NCBI RefSeq assembly: GCF_900143255.1 | Contig: NZ_FRDI01000007.1 | Span: 1 to 64,000 of the forward strand | Source of the DNA: Desulfovibrio litoralis DSM 11393 | GTDB taxonomy: Bacteria; Desulfobacterota; Desulfovibrionia; Desulfovibrionales; Desulfovibrionaceae | Direction of reading: 5' to 3' | DNA: 64,000 bases | Shown here: piece after piece, positions 17,565 to 26,642 of the stretch | Layout: each line of letters opens with the position of its first letter | How positions within the stretch are numbered: the stretch's first letter is position 1 | The notes under the pieces: generated by a model | What the model was told of the DNA's origin: nothing | The model's input: the letters and a program-made list of their open reading frames with translations, nothing else | Database searches by the model: none | Program-made: the position numbers and the translations under genes

Positions 17565-19496
17565 ATGAGATACCGAGTTTCGTCAAAAACTAAAGGCATA
17601 TCAACAGCACAAGTTGGCAACTTGCAAAAGATCGCTAATATTCCGACTTCCGTGCAAGTTTTTTTAAATCAGCTTTTTGAGTTGCAAGAGGCAAATAATT
17701 TATTTGATTCTTATGCCGCTTCGATTATTTTATCGCTTACCAACTGGGATAAAGATACATTTTACGCACTGTTGCTTCAATCGTTATCAAGTCATTTGAA
17801 TTTAGTTACCATAGAAAGTGCTTTGTTGATTCAAAAAAACAATAACGGCATCAGTAACTTTGTTTTAACTTTTTTAGATAAAGAACAACAGCCTGTTTTT
17901 ATTCAAGTTTCAACACGAAATATTTACACACAAACTCACAACTCTTATAAAGTTATTGCGACTTTATCGGCTTGTCCCAAAGAAAGTCAAAATTCCAACG
18001 ATTATTATAAACTTAAAAATATAATTGATCATATCCCGGGCTATGTGGTGCTTATTGATCAAAATCACAATATTGTCTTTGCAAACAAGGCTTTTTCTAA
18101 TTATTTCGGTTCAATAAAAAACGGTAAATGTTACGAAATAATGAAGCAAAACAAAAATACCTGCACGCCTTGCAACCCTTTTGAAGCCTTTAAGACCGGA
18201 ACGGTTTCAGTAACCGATTGGTCACCAAAAGACAGACCATGTGCCTTTCGAGTTTATTCTTATCCTTTTGATGATTTAAACAATAACAAACTTTTACTTC
18301 AAGTCGGTCTTGATATTACTTCAGATGTAAAAACTCAAGTCGCCCTTAACCAAAGCGAAGAACGCTATCGAACCGTTTCCGATAATTTATCGCTCGGCTT
18401 AGCAGTAATGGGAAAAAACCAATTAATCGGTTTAAGCAACTTACGCCTACAAGAATGGTTCGGTTCTAACGCCTCAAGAGGTAAGGCTTTTTTCAACCTT
18501 TTTCATGATGAAAAACTCCACAACCCCAACAGCCCTGATTCCCCCGTGCGTTTAACCTTTGAAACCGCCGAAAATCATGAATGCGAAACTTCTCTTATTA
18601 TAAACAATGAACAAAAATTTTTTCGTCTTAGCTTTTTACCAATAAAAACCCCAAAAGGAAATGTTAGAGCCGTTATCGCCATGCTCGACGACATTACCGA
18701 AAGAAAAAAAGTGGAATATCGCCTTGCCCAAGTTAAAAGACTTGAGGGATTAAGCATACTTGCCGCCGGAATAGCCCACGAAATTAATCAACCCCTTTCG
18801 GCTGTTCATCTTTACAGTGCCGGTTTAAAGGTTTTACTTGAACAGAAAAAAGACTTGAGCCCTGATAAAATTCAAGAAAGACTAGACCTTATCTTAAAAG
18901 AAGCCTCAAAAATAAAAGCAATTATCTCAAACATGAGAGCCTTGGCACTACAAGAAAAAATTCCCGATCTTGAACTTGCTTCTTTGGAACACAGCTTTCA
19001 TGAAGTAAAAAAACTTTTATCTCAACAATTAAACCAACAAAACATCAAACTAATTAACCACATAGACGCTGAAAATTCTTTTGTTTTAGCCAACAAGGTA
19101 CAACTTGAACAAGTTTTCTTAAATATTATAAAAAATTCTATAGACGCTTTCTCAAAGCTCAATGCCCCAAAAGACGTAAACAGAATAATCCTTGTAAGAT
19201 CATATTGTCTTGCCGAACCCAAACAAATTATTCTGCAATTTATCGATAATGGTCCGGGTCTTAAAGGCGACGAAGACAAAATATTTAACCCATTTTTCAG
19301 TTCAAGCGTAACACCGCAAAACATGGGGCTTGGTCTTTCAATTGTACATACTTTTGTAGAAAGTTGGGGGGCTGAAATAATTGCTCAAGACCTGACTCAA
19401 AGTCCTTTGATTAATGAAAGTAACCTACCTGAATTTCAAGAAAAAAGAGGAAGTCTATTCCAAATTACATGGACTATAAAAGATAATCAAGAATAA
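17565..19496 (+). CDS. Soluble PAS sensor histidine kinase
   Basis: A 643-aa kinase without clear membrane segments, so probably cytoplasmic. An unrecognised N-terminal domain (about 1-140) is followed by a PAS domain (about 147-265) with a Cys cluster (GKCYEIMKQN then TCTPC), then a second PAS (about 270-390). HisKA carries His405 in GIAHEINQPLSAVHLYSAG. HATPase shows NIIKNSIDAF, DNGPGL and NMGLGLSIVHTF. The NtrB-like H box (HEINQPL) suggests a partner of the response-regulator class. No regulator gene adjoins it; gmhA follows after about 100 nt. The Cys cluster occurs in other deltaproteobacterial PAS domains and may bind metal or sense redox, which is inference. Confidence 0.9.
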   Translation: MRYRVSSKTKGISTAQVGNLQKIANIPTSVQVFLNQLFELQEANNLFDSYAASIILSLTNWDKDTFYALLLQSLSSHLNLVTIESALLIQKNNNGISNFVLTFLDKEQQPVFIQVSTRNIYTQTHNSYKVIATLSACPKESQNSNDYYKLKNIIDHIPGYVVLIDQNHNIVFANKAFSNYFGSIKNGKCYEIMKQNKNTCTPCNPFEAFKTGTVSVTDWSPKDRPCAFRVYSYPFDDLNNNKLLLQVGLDITSDVKTQVALNQSEERYRTVSDNLSLGLAVMGKNQLIGLSNLRLQEWFGSNASRGKAFFNLFHDEKLHNPNSPDSPVRLTFETAENHECETSLIINNEQKFFRLSFLPIKTPKGNVRAVIAMLDDITERKKVEYRLAQVKRLEGLSILAAGIAHEINQPLSAVHLYSAGLKVLLEQKKDLSPDKIQERLDLILKEASKIKAIISNMRALALQEKIPDLELASLEHSFHEVKKLLSQQLNQQNIKLINHIDAENSFVLANKVQLEQVFLNIIKNSIDAFSKLNAPKDVNRIILVRSYCLAEPKQIILQFIDNGPGLKGDEDKIFNPFFSSSVTPQNMGLGLSIVHTFVESWGAEIIAQDLTQSPLINESNLPEFQEKRGSLFQITWTIKDNQE

Positions 19497-19597
19497 AGCG
19501 TTGTTGGCGGTTATCTGTTTGACCTTGTAATAACCTTGATTAATAAACAAACTTACGCTATTAAAAAAGAAATTTGTATTAAATCTTAGGAGCTAAT

Positions 19598-20212
19598 ATG
19601 CCTGCTGAAAATATTATTTTAGAAATGATAGACCATCACGCCAAAGCCGGCATGAACTTAAGAGAGTTATTTTTTAGAGAAAATAGAGAATTAATCAAAA
19701 CGGTTGGACGAGAAACCGCCTTGTGTCTTGCCGGAGGGAATAAAATACTGCTCTGTGGAAACGGGGGAAGTGCTGCTGATGCTCAACACCTTGCCGCCGA
19801 GTTTGTAAACCGTTTTGAGCTCGATCGCCCCCCTCTGCCTGCGATTGCACTGACAACCGATAGTTCAATTTTAACTGCAATAGGTAACGACTTTAGCTTT
19901 GAGCAAATTTTTTCCAAACAGGTTCAAGCCTTAGGGAATCAAGGCGATATGCTCTTTGCGATTTCAACTTCGGGAAACAGTACAAATGTTTTAAGAGCGA
20001 TTGAAGTAGCCAAAGAGAAACAAATGCTCGTTGTCGGTCTAACCGGAAACACAGGCGGAAAAATGGCAAGTGTCTGTGATTATTTATTTAATGTACCTGA
20101 AGCAAACACAGCACTCGTACAAGAAATACATATTGCTTTAGAACATTTACTTTGTCGTTTAACTGATTATTATCTTTTTGAAAACGCTCTTTTATTAGAG
20201 CCATATTTGTAA
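19598..20212 (+). CDS. gmhA: Phosphoheptose isomerase
   Basis: SIS-domain enzyme that converts sedoheptulose 7-phosphate to D-glycero-D-manno-heptose 7-phosphate, the first step of LPS inner-core heptose synthesis. It has 204 aa. The sugar-phosphate loops are [20 protein letters not shown] and [12 protein letters not shown], and the C-terminal part has [27 protein letters not shown] upstream of the ATG is a good ribosome binding site. Its neighbour is an FmdB-like gene 34 nt downstream, so they may be co-transcribed. Confidence 0.93.
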   Translation: MPAENIILEMIDHHAKAGMNLRELFFRENRELIKTVGRETALCLAGGNKILLCGNGGSAADAQHLAAEFVNRFELDRPPLPAIALTTDSSILTAIGNDFSFEQIFSKQVQALGNQGDMLFAISTSGNSTNVLRAIEVAKEKQMLVVGLTGNTGGKMASVCDYLFNVPEANTALVQEIHIALEHLLCRLTDYYLFENALLLEPYL

Positions 20213-20246
20213 CAATTATAAAATCAATAAAAATATCGAGGGTTAT

Positions 20247-20483
20247 ATGCCTATTTTTGAATTTCGTTGTGAAAAGTGCGGAAATGAATTTGAAGAATTA
20301 GTGTTTGGAAATGATCTTCCACCTTGTCCGAAATGTAAGCATAACGTTTGTCAAAAGCTTATTTCAATGGCACAATTTAATGTTCCCGGCCCATCAAGAG
20401 CCGGTCAAACCGTTACTTTCCCAAGTTCTGGCGGAGGAAGCAAGTGTGGTGGTTGTAGCGGAGGAGACTGTTCAAGTTGTTAG
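20247..20483 (+). CDS. FmdB-type zinc-ribbon regulatory protein
   Basis: A 78-aa protein with the FmdB start MPIFEFRCEKCGNEFE and a second pair CPKC, which together make one zinc ribbon. The C-terminus is Gly/Cys-rich (KCGGCSGGDCSSC), typical of the family in deltaproteobacteria. The first family members were described as putative regulators of formamidase; the true role is unknown. It is followed by a strong terminator. Confidence 0.88.
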   Translation: MPIFEFRCEKCGNEFEELVFGNDLPPCPKCKHNVCQKLISMAQFNVPGPSRAGQTVTFPSSGGGSKCGGCSGGDCSSC

Positions 20484-20517
20484 AAAATCAAGTTATTAAT
20501 TTTACTGGTTAATAAAA

Positions 20518-20555
20518 AAATCTGATAATGCAAGTCGGTTGTGTTATCAGATTTT
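20518..20555. terminator. Intrinsic terminator after the FmdB gene
   Basis: AAATCTGATAA and TTATCAGATTT form a perfect 11-bp stem with a 15-nt loop and TTTTGCTTT after it on the plus strand. A run of A before it would serve the opposite strand as well; priA converges but ends about 85 nt away. Confidence 0.75.
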
Positions 20556-20640
20556 GCTTTATCACAAAGCAATATGTTAATTTTTTTAAGTGCTTATATC
20601 TATACTCCCAAGATATAAACATCTTAATCACAAAAAAATA

Positions 20641-23067
20641 CTACATCATATTCACAGGGTCTAAATCAAGATGCATACGGATCTTGTCTTTAAAAGGGTT
20701 ACTTTGTAAACCGACTTGAAAAATGCGACGTATATGTTGCCAATTTTGAGCTTTTAATAAACAATTATAACGTCTTCTGCCCCTTAACATACTCAAAGGA
20801 GCAGGAGCAGGTCCAAGCACGGCAACATCAAGAGTCTCAGCCTCTTTTTTATAAATTTCAGCAAATAATTCCATTGCCTTATAGCCTTCTTTCCATTCTA
20901 CCGGAAAGCTTAAGCGAATTAACGCCAAGTTTGTAAAAGGCGGATATTTCATACGTTTGCGTTTTTGTAATTCAACTTCAAAAAAACCGCTAAAATCGGT
21001 ACTTTTGACATAATCCCAGCAATAATGGTTGAGATTTCGAGTTTGAATTAAAACTTTGCCTGCCTTGCTTCCACGTCCGGCACGCCCAGCACTTTGTACA
21101 AAAAGCTGAAAACTACGCTCGGTCGCCCGATAATCAGGTAAATTCAACCCTAAATCAGCATCAGCCACAATGGCTAAAGTAACGTCAGGGAAATGATGCC
21201 CTTTTGAAAGCATTTGAGTTCCGACCAAAACTTGGGCTTCTTTTCGTGCAAAAGCCGCAAGAATTTCTTCCATACGCCCGGCTCTACGGGCATTATCACG
21301 ATCAAGACGCAAAATTTTTACATCAGGCGGAAGAATTCCGCTCAAACTTTCTTCCAGCTTCTCCGTACCTTCTCCAAAAGGTACAAAATTCAAGCTCTTA
21401 CAAGTCGGACAAGGAGCGGGAAAGGCATAATTATAACCGCAATAATGACAAACCACCCGCTCTCTGGCTTTATGATAAGTTAAAGCAATATCGCAATGCG
21501 GACATTTTATCGGTTCACTACACTGCATGCAATAAATTAACGGAGCATAACCACGGCGATTTAAAAGAATAACAGCCTGTTCACCCTTATTAATTGTTTC
21601 AAGCAAAGCCTCTTGGCTCGGTTTTGCCAAAATTCCATCAGTCGGCGTTAAATGGCGAATATCCACAAGCTCAACCTGTGGAAGTGTTCCTCCGCCAACA
21701 CGTTCCGGCAAAGAATGTAGAGTTAAACGCCCTTGTTTGGTTGCCTGAAAACTTTTAATATCAGGGGTCGCCGAACCCAATAAAAGCATGGCGTTATATT
21801 CTTGTACAATCGCATAAGCCAACTCTTTTGCCTGATAAACCAAACCCTCGTCTTGTTTAAAAGAAGCATCATGTTCTTCGTCCAAAATAATTAAACCCGG
21901 ATTTTTCAAAGGTAAAAATAACGAAGAACGTGTTCCAATAATCACCAAAGCCTCTTGAGCTTCGGAAACTTGGCGGAAAATCGATTCACGCAAAGTTGGA
22001 GTTTGATAACCATGTGATAAAATAATCTTTTGTTGCGGAAAACGTTTTTGCAAATCGTTCTTTAGTTTAATCGCCAAGGCAACTTCGGGAGCAAGCAAGA
22101 TTACGGAACGCCCTTGGGCCAAACAATGTTTCAATAATTCCAAATAGACAACGGTTTTTCCGCTTCCGGTAATACCGTGTAATAAATGAGAACTTCTCTG
22201 GTGAGTATCTAGGGAATCTTTAAGTTTATCCACAACTTCTTGTTGAGCATTGGTCAACTCAAAAGCGGAAACTTCTTCGTTTAATGGAACTTTTTCCCAT
22301 ATTTTCTGAATTTCATCGGCCTCAGCCTCTTCTCCTTGAGCAGGGCGTACTTTAACAAAACCAAGTTCACTTAGGCGTTTGAGGCTTTCGTTTGCCTCCG
22401 CCCCTAATTTATCCTGAATAATTTTACGATTTAACGCACCATTTTCCCACAACAATTCAAGTAAAGCAATTTGGCGTTTTGCCGAAGGACGCACCGCCCA
22501 AGGCGGATCAACACACAATTCGCAAAGTTCATTTTCAAGCGTATTAATATTACGCTCGATAATTCCTCCCTGACCGCTCGCCCACAATTCAGCAAGCTTG
22601 CGATAAGTTTCTTCATCAAAAAAACGCAGCTCCTTTAAAGTATATTTTTTGGGCTTTTGACCGTTAAAAACACAAAGTTTTAACTGGTTAGAGCGTAAAC
22701 CTATCGGCAAAACAGAAGCTAAAATTTGACCTATCGGTAAAAAGAGACGATGGGAAAGTTGTATTAAAACACGCAGATAAGATTCTGAAAAAAAACTTTT
22801 TTTATCTAAAGACCAAATTAAATCTTTAAGCACTATATCTTTGGTTTGAGAATTATTGGTTATTTCTGTTTGGGGTTTTAAAGCGAGTAAAACGCCTATC
22901 CTGACGCCACTACCAAGGGGTAAGACCACCCTTTGCCCTACCTTCCAAAATTCTGGAACAAAAACCTTAGGCAGGCTATAGCTTAAAGTAACAAAAGGCG
23001 GAGAAAGTAACGCGACCTCGGCGATTAAAGAGACGGGCTGTTCTGTATTCAAAATAGATAAAACCAA
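20641..23067 (-). CDS. priA: Primosomal replication-restart helicase PriA
   Basis: 3'-5' DNA helicase that reloads the replisome at stalled forks. The 808-aa protein has an N-terminal DNA-binding domain (VALLSPPFVTLSYSLP), Walker A in HGITGSGKTVVYLE, a DEEH box (ILDEEHDASFK), and the zinc-binding insert with paired Cys (CMQC, CPHC, CHYC, CPTC) followed by the helicase C-lobe (SAGRAGRGSKAG). The start is a TTG; the family N-terminus begins close to it, so no better start is seen. It stands alone between convergent and divergent small genes. Confidence 0.95.
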   Translation of the reverse strand: MVLSILNTEQPVSLIAEVALLSPPFVTLSYSLPKVFVPEFWKVGQRVVLPLGSGVRIGVLLALKPQTEITNNSQTKDIVLKDLIWSLDKKSFFSESYLRVLIQLSHRLFLPIGQILASVLPIGLRSNQLKLCVFNGQKPKKYTLKELRFFDEETYRKLAELWASGQGGIIERNINTLENELCELCVDPPWAVRPSAKRQIALLELLWENGALNRKIIQDKLGAEANESLKRLSELGFVKVRPAQGEEAEADEIQKIWEKVPLNEEVSAFELTNAQQEVVDKLKDSLDTHQRSSHLLHGITGSGKTVVYLELLKHCLAQGRSVILLAPEVALAIKLKNDLQKRFPQQKIILSHGYQTPTLRESIFRQVSEAQEALVIIGTRSSLFLPLKNPGLIILDEEHDASFKQDEGLVYQAKELAYAIVQEYNAMLLLGSATPDIKSFQATKQGRLTLHSLPERVGGGTLPQVELVDIRHLTPTDGILAKPSQEALLETINKGEQAVILLNRRGYAPLIYCMQCSEPIKCPHCDIALTYHKARERVVCHYCGYNYAFPAPCPTCKSLNFVPFGEGTEKLEESLSGILPPDVKILRLDRDNARRAGRMEEILAAFARKEAQVLVGTQMLSKGHHFPDVTLAIVADADLGLNLPDYRATERSFQLFVQSAGRAGRGSKAGKVLIQTRNLNHYCWDYVKSTDFSGFFEVELQKRKRMKYPPFTNLALIRLSFPVEWKEGYKAMELFAEIYKKEAETLDVAVLGPAPAPLSMLRGRRRYNCLLKAQNWQHIRRIFQVGLQSNPFKDKIRMHLDLDPVNMM

Positions 23068-23246
23068 TTAGAGATTTTTTTGCAAAATTACAACGTTATT
23101 TTACAAGAATTTAAAAAAATATCTTAATATAAAACCGGAATAAAGACAAATTATTAATCAACAACCCTTAAAATCAAAAAATATTACAATAAATATCAGT
23201 ATGTTAATTAAAATAAAAAATATTTACAAAAAAATCACTTTAACAC

Positions 23247-23275
23247 TAGACAAACTTGATTTTTATGTTTATATA
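23247..23275 (+). promoter_or_regulatory. Predicted sigma-70 promoter of the 76-aa ORF
   Basis: TAGACA (one mismatch to TTGACA) is followed at exactly 17 nt by TATATA (one mismatch to TATAAT). A start near 23282 would give an AT-rich leader of about 85 nt before the ORF. Confidence 0.55.
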
Positions 23276-23366
23276 TAAGTTAAGGATAAAAAGATTAGTT
23301 TTATAAAGGTATAAAAAGTATCTCATAAAATTTTAATTCTCAGTACTTCTCTATAAGGAGGTTGTT

Positions 23367-23597
23367 ATGAACATTTTATCTCTACTAAACTCATTCTTTA
23401 CTTCACTGAGAGAACTTGGTTTAATGATGATTTCTCCAATGTACACATTGCTTGAGAGATTGGCTCCAGAAAATTTAAGGTTTGGCTCAACAACAACTGT
23501 TGATGCACCGGAGGCAAAGGTTTTACGCCTCTTGGCTTTCGGAGGGCCCAAAAAAGATATTGTCCTTGCCGGTCTGCCCATGGGCGAATGGGACTAA
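23367..23597 (+). CDS. Isolated small protein, 76 aa, unknown
   Basis: Not recognised. The ATG follows TATAAGGAGGTTGTT, a near-perfect Shine-Dalgarno with ideal spacing. The N-terminal half can form a hydrophobic or amphipathic helix (ILSLLNSFFTSLRELGLMMI), while the C-terminal half is more polar and ends PMGEWD. No cysteine, no obvious signal-peptidase site. It has its own predicted promoter and a strong terminator, on the plus strand between two minus-strand genes, so it is a monocistronic unit. It could be a membrane-associated small protein, a peptide precursor or a dual-function RNA; nothing nearby looks like a modification or export enzyme. Confidence 0.6.
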   Translation: MNILSLLNSFFTSLRELGLMMISPMYTLLERLAPENLRFGSTTTVDAPEAKVLRLLAFGGPKKDIVLAGLPMGEWD

Positions 23598-23673
23598 CAT
23601 AAAAACGTAAGATTAAATATAAAATCAGCTCACTACGCTGAAAGGGAATATAACCCATAAAATATACATATTT

Positions 23674-23703
23674 GAGCCACCTTAAAAAAGTGGCTCTTTT
23701 TTT
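23674..23703 (+). terminator. Intrinsic terminator of the 76-aa gene
   Basis: GAGCCAC and GTGGCTC form a perfect 7-bp stem around a 9-nt A-rich loop, followed directly by seven T. Confidence 0.85.
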
Positions 23704-23823
23704 ACGTCTAGTTTTTTTTATAAAGCGAGTGTTTTTTTATAAGTTAAGAGTTCTATAAAGCGGTCTAGGCTGGATATGCCCCTGTGGATTTTAAAATGCT
23801 TATACTATTCGGCAACAAAATAA

Positions 23824-24156
23824 TTACCACAGCGCCTTTTCTATAAAAGGGTTCTCGCAAGTATACACTTTTTGATGAATGACAATAGGGTCTGAAATTA
23901 AACCAAATCGTTGGTCTTCAGGATAAGTAATGGCTATATAAGGTGTTTTTCCTGCATAAAGTAAAATATCTTCCCATGTATTCCAAATCGTGCAAAGAAA
24001 AAAATGACTATACTCATTTTGGTCTGCAATCTGTATATAAGCACCTAGATTGCCATCAATTTCAATAGCTTCTTTTACACCCGTTTGGTCTAAATATTCT
24101 TTAAATGCGTTTCTTTGAGTTACAGGAACTACCCCATGCCAAGTCCGTGATATCAT
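23824..24156 (-). CDS. ABM-like dimeric alpha/beta barrel protein
   Basis: A 110-aa protein that resembles the antibiotic-biosynthesis-monooxygenase-like fold (MISRTWHGVVP, a central FFLCTIWNTWEDI, then YPEDQRFGL). Small proteins of this superfamily include monooxygenases and heme-degrading enzymes but many are uncharacterised, and I see no residue that fixes an activity. It lies downstream of the UPF0280 gene on the same strand with a gap of about 90 nt. Assignment by overall pattern only. Confidence 0.6.
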   Translation of the reverse strand: MISRTWHGVVPVTQRNAFKEYLDQTGVKEAIEIDGNLGAYIQIADQNEYSHFFLCTIWNTWEDILLYAGKTPYIAITYPEDQRFGLISDPIVIHQKVYTCENPFIEKALW

Positions 24157-24245
24157 TTTAAATTTTCCCCAAACATCTAAAGTCCTAACGCTTGTTTAAA
24201 ATCCGCTATAAAACAGAGACGTCAGCGTTGTTAATGCCCTTATAT

Positions 24246-25016
24246 CTATAACGCTACTAACTCCATATTTCCCCAAACTCCGATTTTTCCATCACACAAC
24301 ACAAAGACACCTTCCAAGCCTCGGTTTTGCAGGATTTGTACATATGCCAAAACTGAATTCACATCTTTAGCTTTTTTTAAACGATTTCCAACAGCAGTCG
24401 CGGCAGCATCAGCCAAAGCACCGTTTTTTGCCCGAATTACCGCCAAATCGCTCTTTCCGAAGCTTAAAGAATGTCCAAATTTTCCCGACGAAGCACAAAA
24501 AGAAACCGGACTATCACAAGGATTTACTAAAACCCCAATACTCGCTTGCTCTGCCGGGTCGGTAAGCAAGGCAACAGTTTGTTCTTTTTCACAATACATA
24601 AAAGTATCGCCACCATTTTCCACCAAGACTTCAGTAAAATATTGATGTAGCCCCCTGGCAACCGCTTCGGCAATAGCCCCGGCAACACTCGCCATAGGAC
24701 CAACTTGCATAATCGTGGACGCACTCGTCATTTCTTTAATCAAATCAGAGCCATCAAAACCCAAAACAACAGGTACTAAACTAGTTTTAAACTCAGGTTG
24801 CAATAAAATTGTATTTTGAATTTCCGCTCGCAACTCTAAAACTCGCTGTGCAACAAGCTGTTCGCATTTTGTTTGAGCAAGAAAAAGTCCCGCTTCTAAA
24901 AATTTAGGACGCAACCCGCCAAGACTCACCCAAAGGTCAGTTTCTTCAACAACAACCTGAAATTTAAACTCGGCGTTTTTCCCGGAAAGCGAACGATAGT
25001 CTCTTTTTTGACACAT
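24246..25016 (-). CDS. UPF0280 (ApbE-like superfamily) protein
   Basis: A 256-aa protein of the UPF0280 family, distantly related to the flavin transferase ApbE. Recognisable segments are MTSASTIMQVGPMASVAGAI, LVENGGDTFM and CASSGKFGHSLSFGKSD, then ADAAATAVGN. The Gly-rich Asn-Gly-Gly-Asp loop is the best conserved part. Function is not established; in archaea and deltaproteobacteria it is a conserved single-copy protein. It starts 20 nt after rfbC, which suggests co-transcription but no shared pathway is obvious. Confidence 0.8.
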   Translation of the reverse strand: MCQKRDYRSLSGKNAEFKFQVVVEETDLWVSLGGLRPKFLEAGLFLAQTKCEQLVAQRVLELRAEIQNTILLQPEFKTSLVPVVLGFDGSDLIKEMTSASTIMQVGPMASVAGAIAEAVARGLHQYFTEVLVENGGDTFMYCEKEQTVALLTDPAEQASIGVLVNPCDSPVSFCASSGKFGHSLSFGKSDLAVIRAKNGALADAAATAVGNRLKKAKDVNSVLAYVQILQNRGLEGVFVLCDGKIGVWGNMELVAL

Positions 25017-25036
25017 ACAATAAAATATTTCAGTGG

Positions 25037-25597
25037 CTAAAATGGACTTTGAAAAGTTCTAAACGCTTGTTGTTTCTTATCTTTTTCTGACAAAATAGGT
25101 TCAGATAAATGCGATGGCAAAGACGGCCAACTAATATCTAAATCAGGATCGTTCCAAGCTATTCCGGAATCGTAATTAGGGGCGTAATAATTATCGACTT
25201 TATACATAAATTCGGTATTTGGACTCGTAGTAATATATCCGTGTGCAAAACCACGAGGAATAAACAGACGCAAAAAGTTTTCCGCCGTTAACTCAACGCT
25301 AAACCACTTTCCGTAAGTCTTTGAATTTTTACGCAAATCAACAGCCACATCAAACACCGAACCACGAGTAACCCAAATCAGCTTTGCTTGTTCCGCAGGC
25401 GGCAACTGAAAATGTAGCCCTCTTAAAACGCCGACTTCAACGGAAAGAGCGTGGTTATCTTGTACAAATTTTGTACCTTTTAATAACGTTTCAAAAATAT
25501 CTTGACGAAATGACTCTAAAAAAAAGCCTCTTTCATCAAGATGCACTTTTGGTTTTAAGATAACTAAATCTTCAATCGGGGTTTTTTCGATAAACAT
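25037..25597 (-). CDS. rfbC: dTDP-4-dehydrorhamnose 3,5-epimerase
   Basis: Cupin-fold epimerase for dTDP-L-rhamnose synthesis, feeding surface polysaccharide. It has 186 aa. The signature is present: LRGLHFQLPPAEQAKLI (active-site His), VFDVAVDLRKNSKTYGKW, FIPRGFAHGY and NYYAPNYDSGIAWNDPDL. AGGAGTGAATTC precedes the ATG. The other rml genes (rfbA, B, D) are not in the window. Confidence 0.95.
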   Translation of the reverse strand: MFIEKTPIEDLVILKPKVHLDERGFFLESFRQDIFETLLKGTKFVQDNHALSVEVGVLRGLHFQLPPAEQAKLIWVTRGSVFDVAVDLRKNSKTYGKWFSVELTAENFLRLFIPRGFAHGYITTSPNTEFMYKVDNYYAPNYDSGIAWNDPDLDISWPSLPSHLSEPILSEKDKKQQAFRTFQSPF

Positions 25598-25682
25598 GAA
25601 TTCACTCCTGACTCGTTTAATCGTTTATAACTCAAAAAATTTAAAGCTAAAAGAAAAAAATTAAAAAAATATTACTTTTTTC

Positions 25683-25711
25683 TTGCCAAACATATAAAAA
25701 TACAGTAGGTA
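25683..25711 (+). promoter_or_regulatory. Possible tRNA-Ser promoter
   Basis: TTGCCA (one mismatch to TTGACA) lies 17 nt before TAGGTA, which is a poor -10 box. The position, about 15 nt before the tRNA, is right for a tRNA promoter. Confidence 0.3.
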
Positions 25712-25726
25712 ATTTCTTGCTAGTTC

Positions 25727-25816
25727 GGAAGGGTGGCAGAGCGGTTTAATGCGGCGGTCTTGAAAACCGTTGAGGGTGTGAGCCCTCCGAGAGTTCAAAT
25801 CCCTCCCCTTCCGCCA
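25727..25816 (+). tRNA. tRNA-Ser (anticodon UGA)
   Basis: A 90-nt class II tRNA. The acceptor stem GGAAGGG pairs with the 3' CCCTTCC, followed by G and an encoded CCA. The anticodon stem GCGGT...ACCGT encloses the loop CTTGAAA with anticodon TGA. The long variable arm (GAGGGTGTGAGCCCTC) and T loop GTTCAAAT are typical of serine tRNA. It reads UCA, and UCN partly by wobble. Confidence 0.95.
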
Positions 25817-25910
25817 GCTTATTAGCAAATTTTTGGGCAACTTTTCTAGGTATAATATTAACCGAACAAGTTGCCCTTTTTTTATTACTTTTTTATTCTG
25901 GAAAGCTTTC

Positions 25911-26249
25911 ATGTTATCAGACTTTTTAAAAGGTAAAAAACCACTGTGGCTGACTTTTTTGGTGGTGGTTCTGCTCCACTATGCCTATATACAACTCATT
26001 TCATATGCTGACTCTTTTAACGTCAAACTAGGCTTCGTCTTAACAGGCATCGGAGTGCCCTTACTCCTGATTTTATTAAGAGCTTTGTGGAAAAGTTCAG
26101 AAACACAACGCAATACTTTATTACAATTCTTCGCTCAATTATATTTATTTTTGACTCTTGCGTATATAATCGTCATGCTAATGCTTGCCATATATTTAGG
26201 AACAATGTACTTACGCTTAAATAAATGGGTAGTACCACAATGGATCTGA
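25911..26249 (+). CDS. Hypothetical membrane protein, 112 aa
   Basis: Not recognised. Three membrane segments are visible (about residues 11-31, LWLTFLVVVLLHYAYIQLIS; 39-58; 72-98). The ATG at 25911 is chosen because CTGGAAAGC precedes it; the frame opens earlier at a TTG close to the tRNA, with no ribosome binding site. It lies about 95 nt after tRNA-Ser and overlaps the next membrane gene. It may be recently acquired, since it is next to a tRNA and has no recognisable family. Confidence 0.5.
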   Translation: MLSDFLKGKKPLWLTFLVVVLLHYAYIQLISYADSFNVKLGFVLTGIGVPLLLILLRALWKSSETQRNTLLQFFAQLYLFLTLAYIIVMLMLAIYLGTMYLRLNKWVVPQWI

Positions 26250-26590
26250 ACTCTCGAAAACTCACATTCGCTTTATTCTTTGTATTAATTGCGTTGAAAG
26301 CATTAGAATACTACGGATTGCTTCGAAATAGTACATCATATTATTATTTTGATGTTGTCATCATAATTTCTGATTTAGTTCAAAAAATTATCCTTACAAG
26401 AATTCCGGTATATATGTTTTTTACATTGCTGATATCCGGAACTCTTTGGTTGATGTTGCGAAAACAATTAACTTTTATTTATCTTACTAATATAACTTTA
26501 TTAGTTATGATTCTCCTTGCTGTTTATGAAAAGCTAGGTTCATTTTTGGTGAAAATATTATTATATATAATCTATGAATTAAAAATTTAA
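26225..26590 (+). CDS. Hypothetical membrane protein, 121 aa
   Basis: Not recognised. About three hydrophobic segments (residues 10-28, 55-80 and 83-112). It overlaps the end of the preceding membrane gene by 25 nt; an alternative ATG at 26240 would reduce this to 10 nt. Neither start has a clear ribosome binding site, consistent with translational coupling. The two genes together probably encode a small membrane pair of unknown role. It ends about 50 nt before the duplicated sRNA-like unit, on the opposite strand to that unit. Confidence 0.45.
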   Translation: MGSTTMDLNSRKLTFALFFVLIALKALEYYGLLRNSTSYYYFDVVIIISDLVQKIILTRIPVYMFFTLLISGTLWLMLRKQLTFIYLTNITLLVMILLAVYEKLGSFLVKILLYIIYELKI

Positions 26591-26642
26591 AATAGCTTTC
26601 AATACATTTTTTCAACGAGCATAAGCACTATTTATAACACAC

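Noticed and set aside
23351-23581. 76-codon ORF antisense to the isolated small gene
   Set aside because: No ribosome binding site, promoter or terminator on that strand, while the plus strand has all three.
25661-25912. Minus-strand ORF of 83 codons across the tRNA
   Set aside because: It runs antisense through tRNA-Ser; the resemblance to a gene is an artefact common at tRNA loci.
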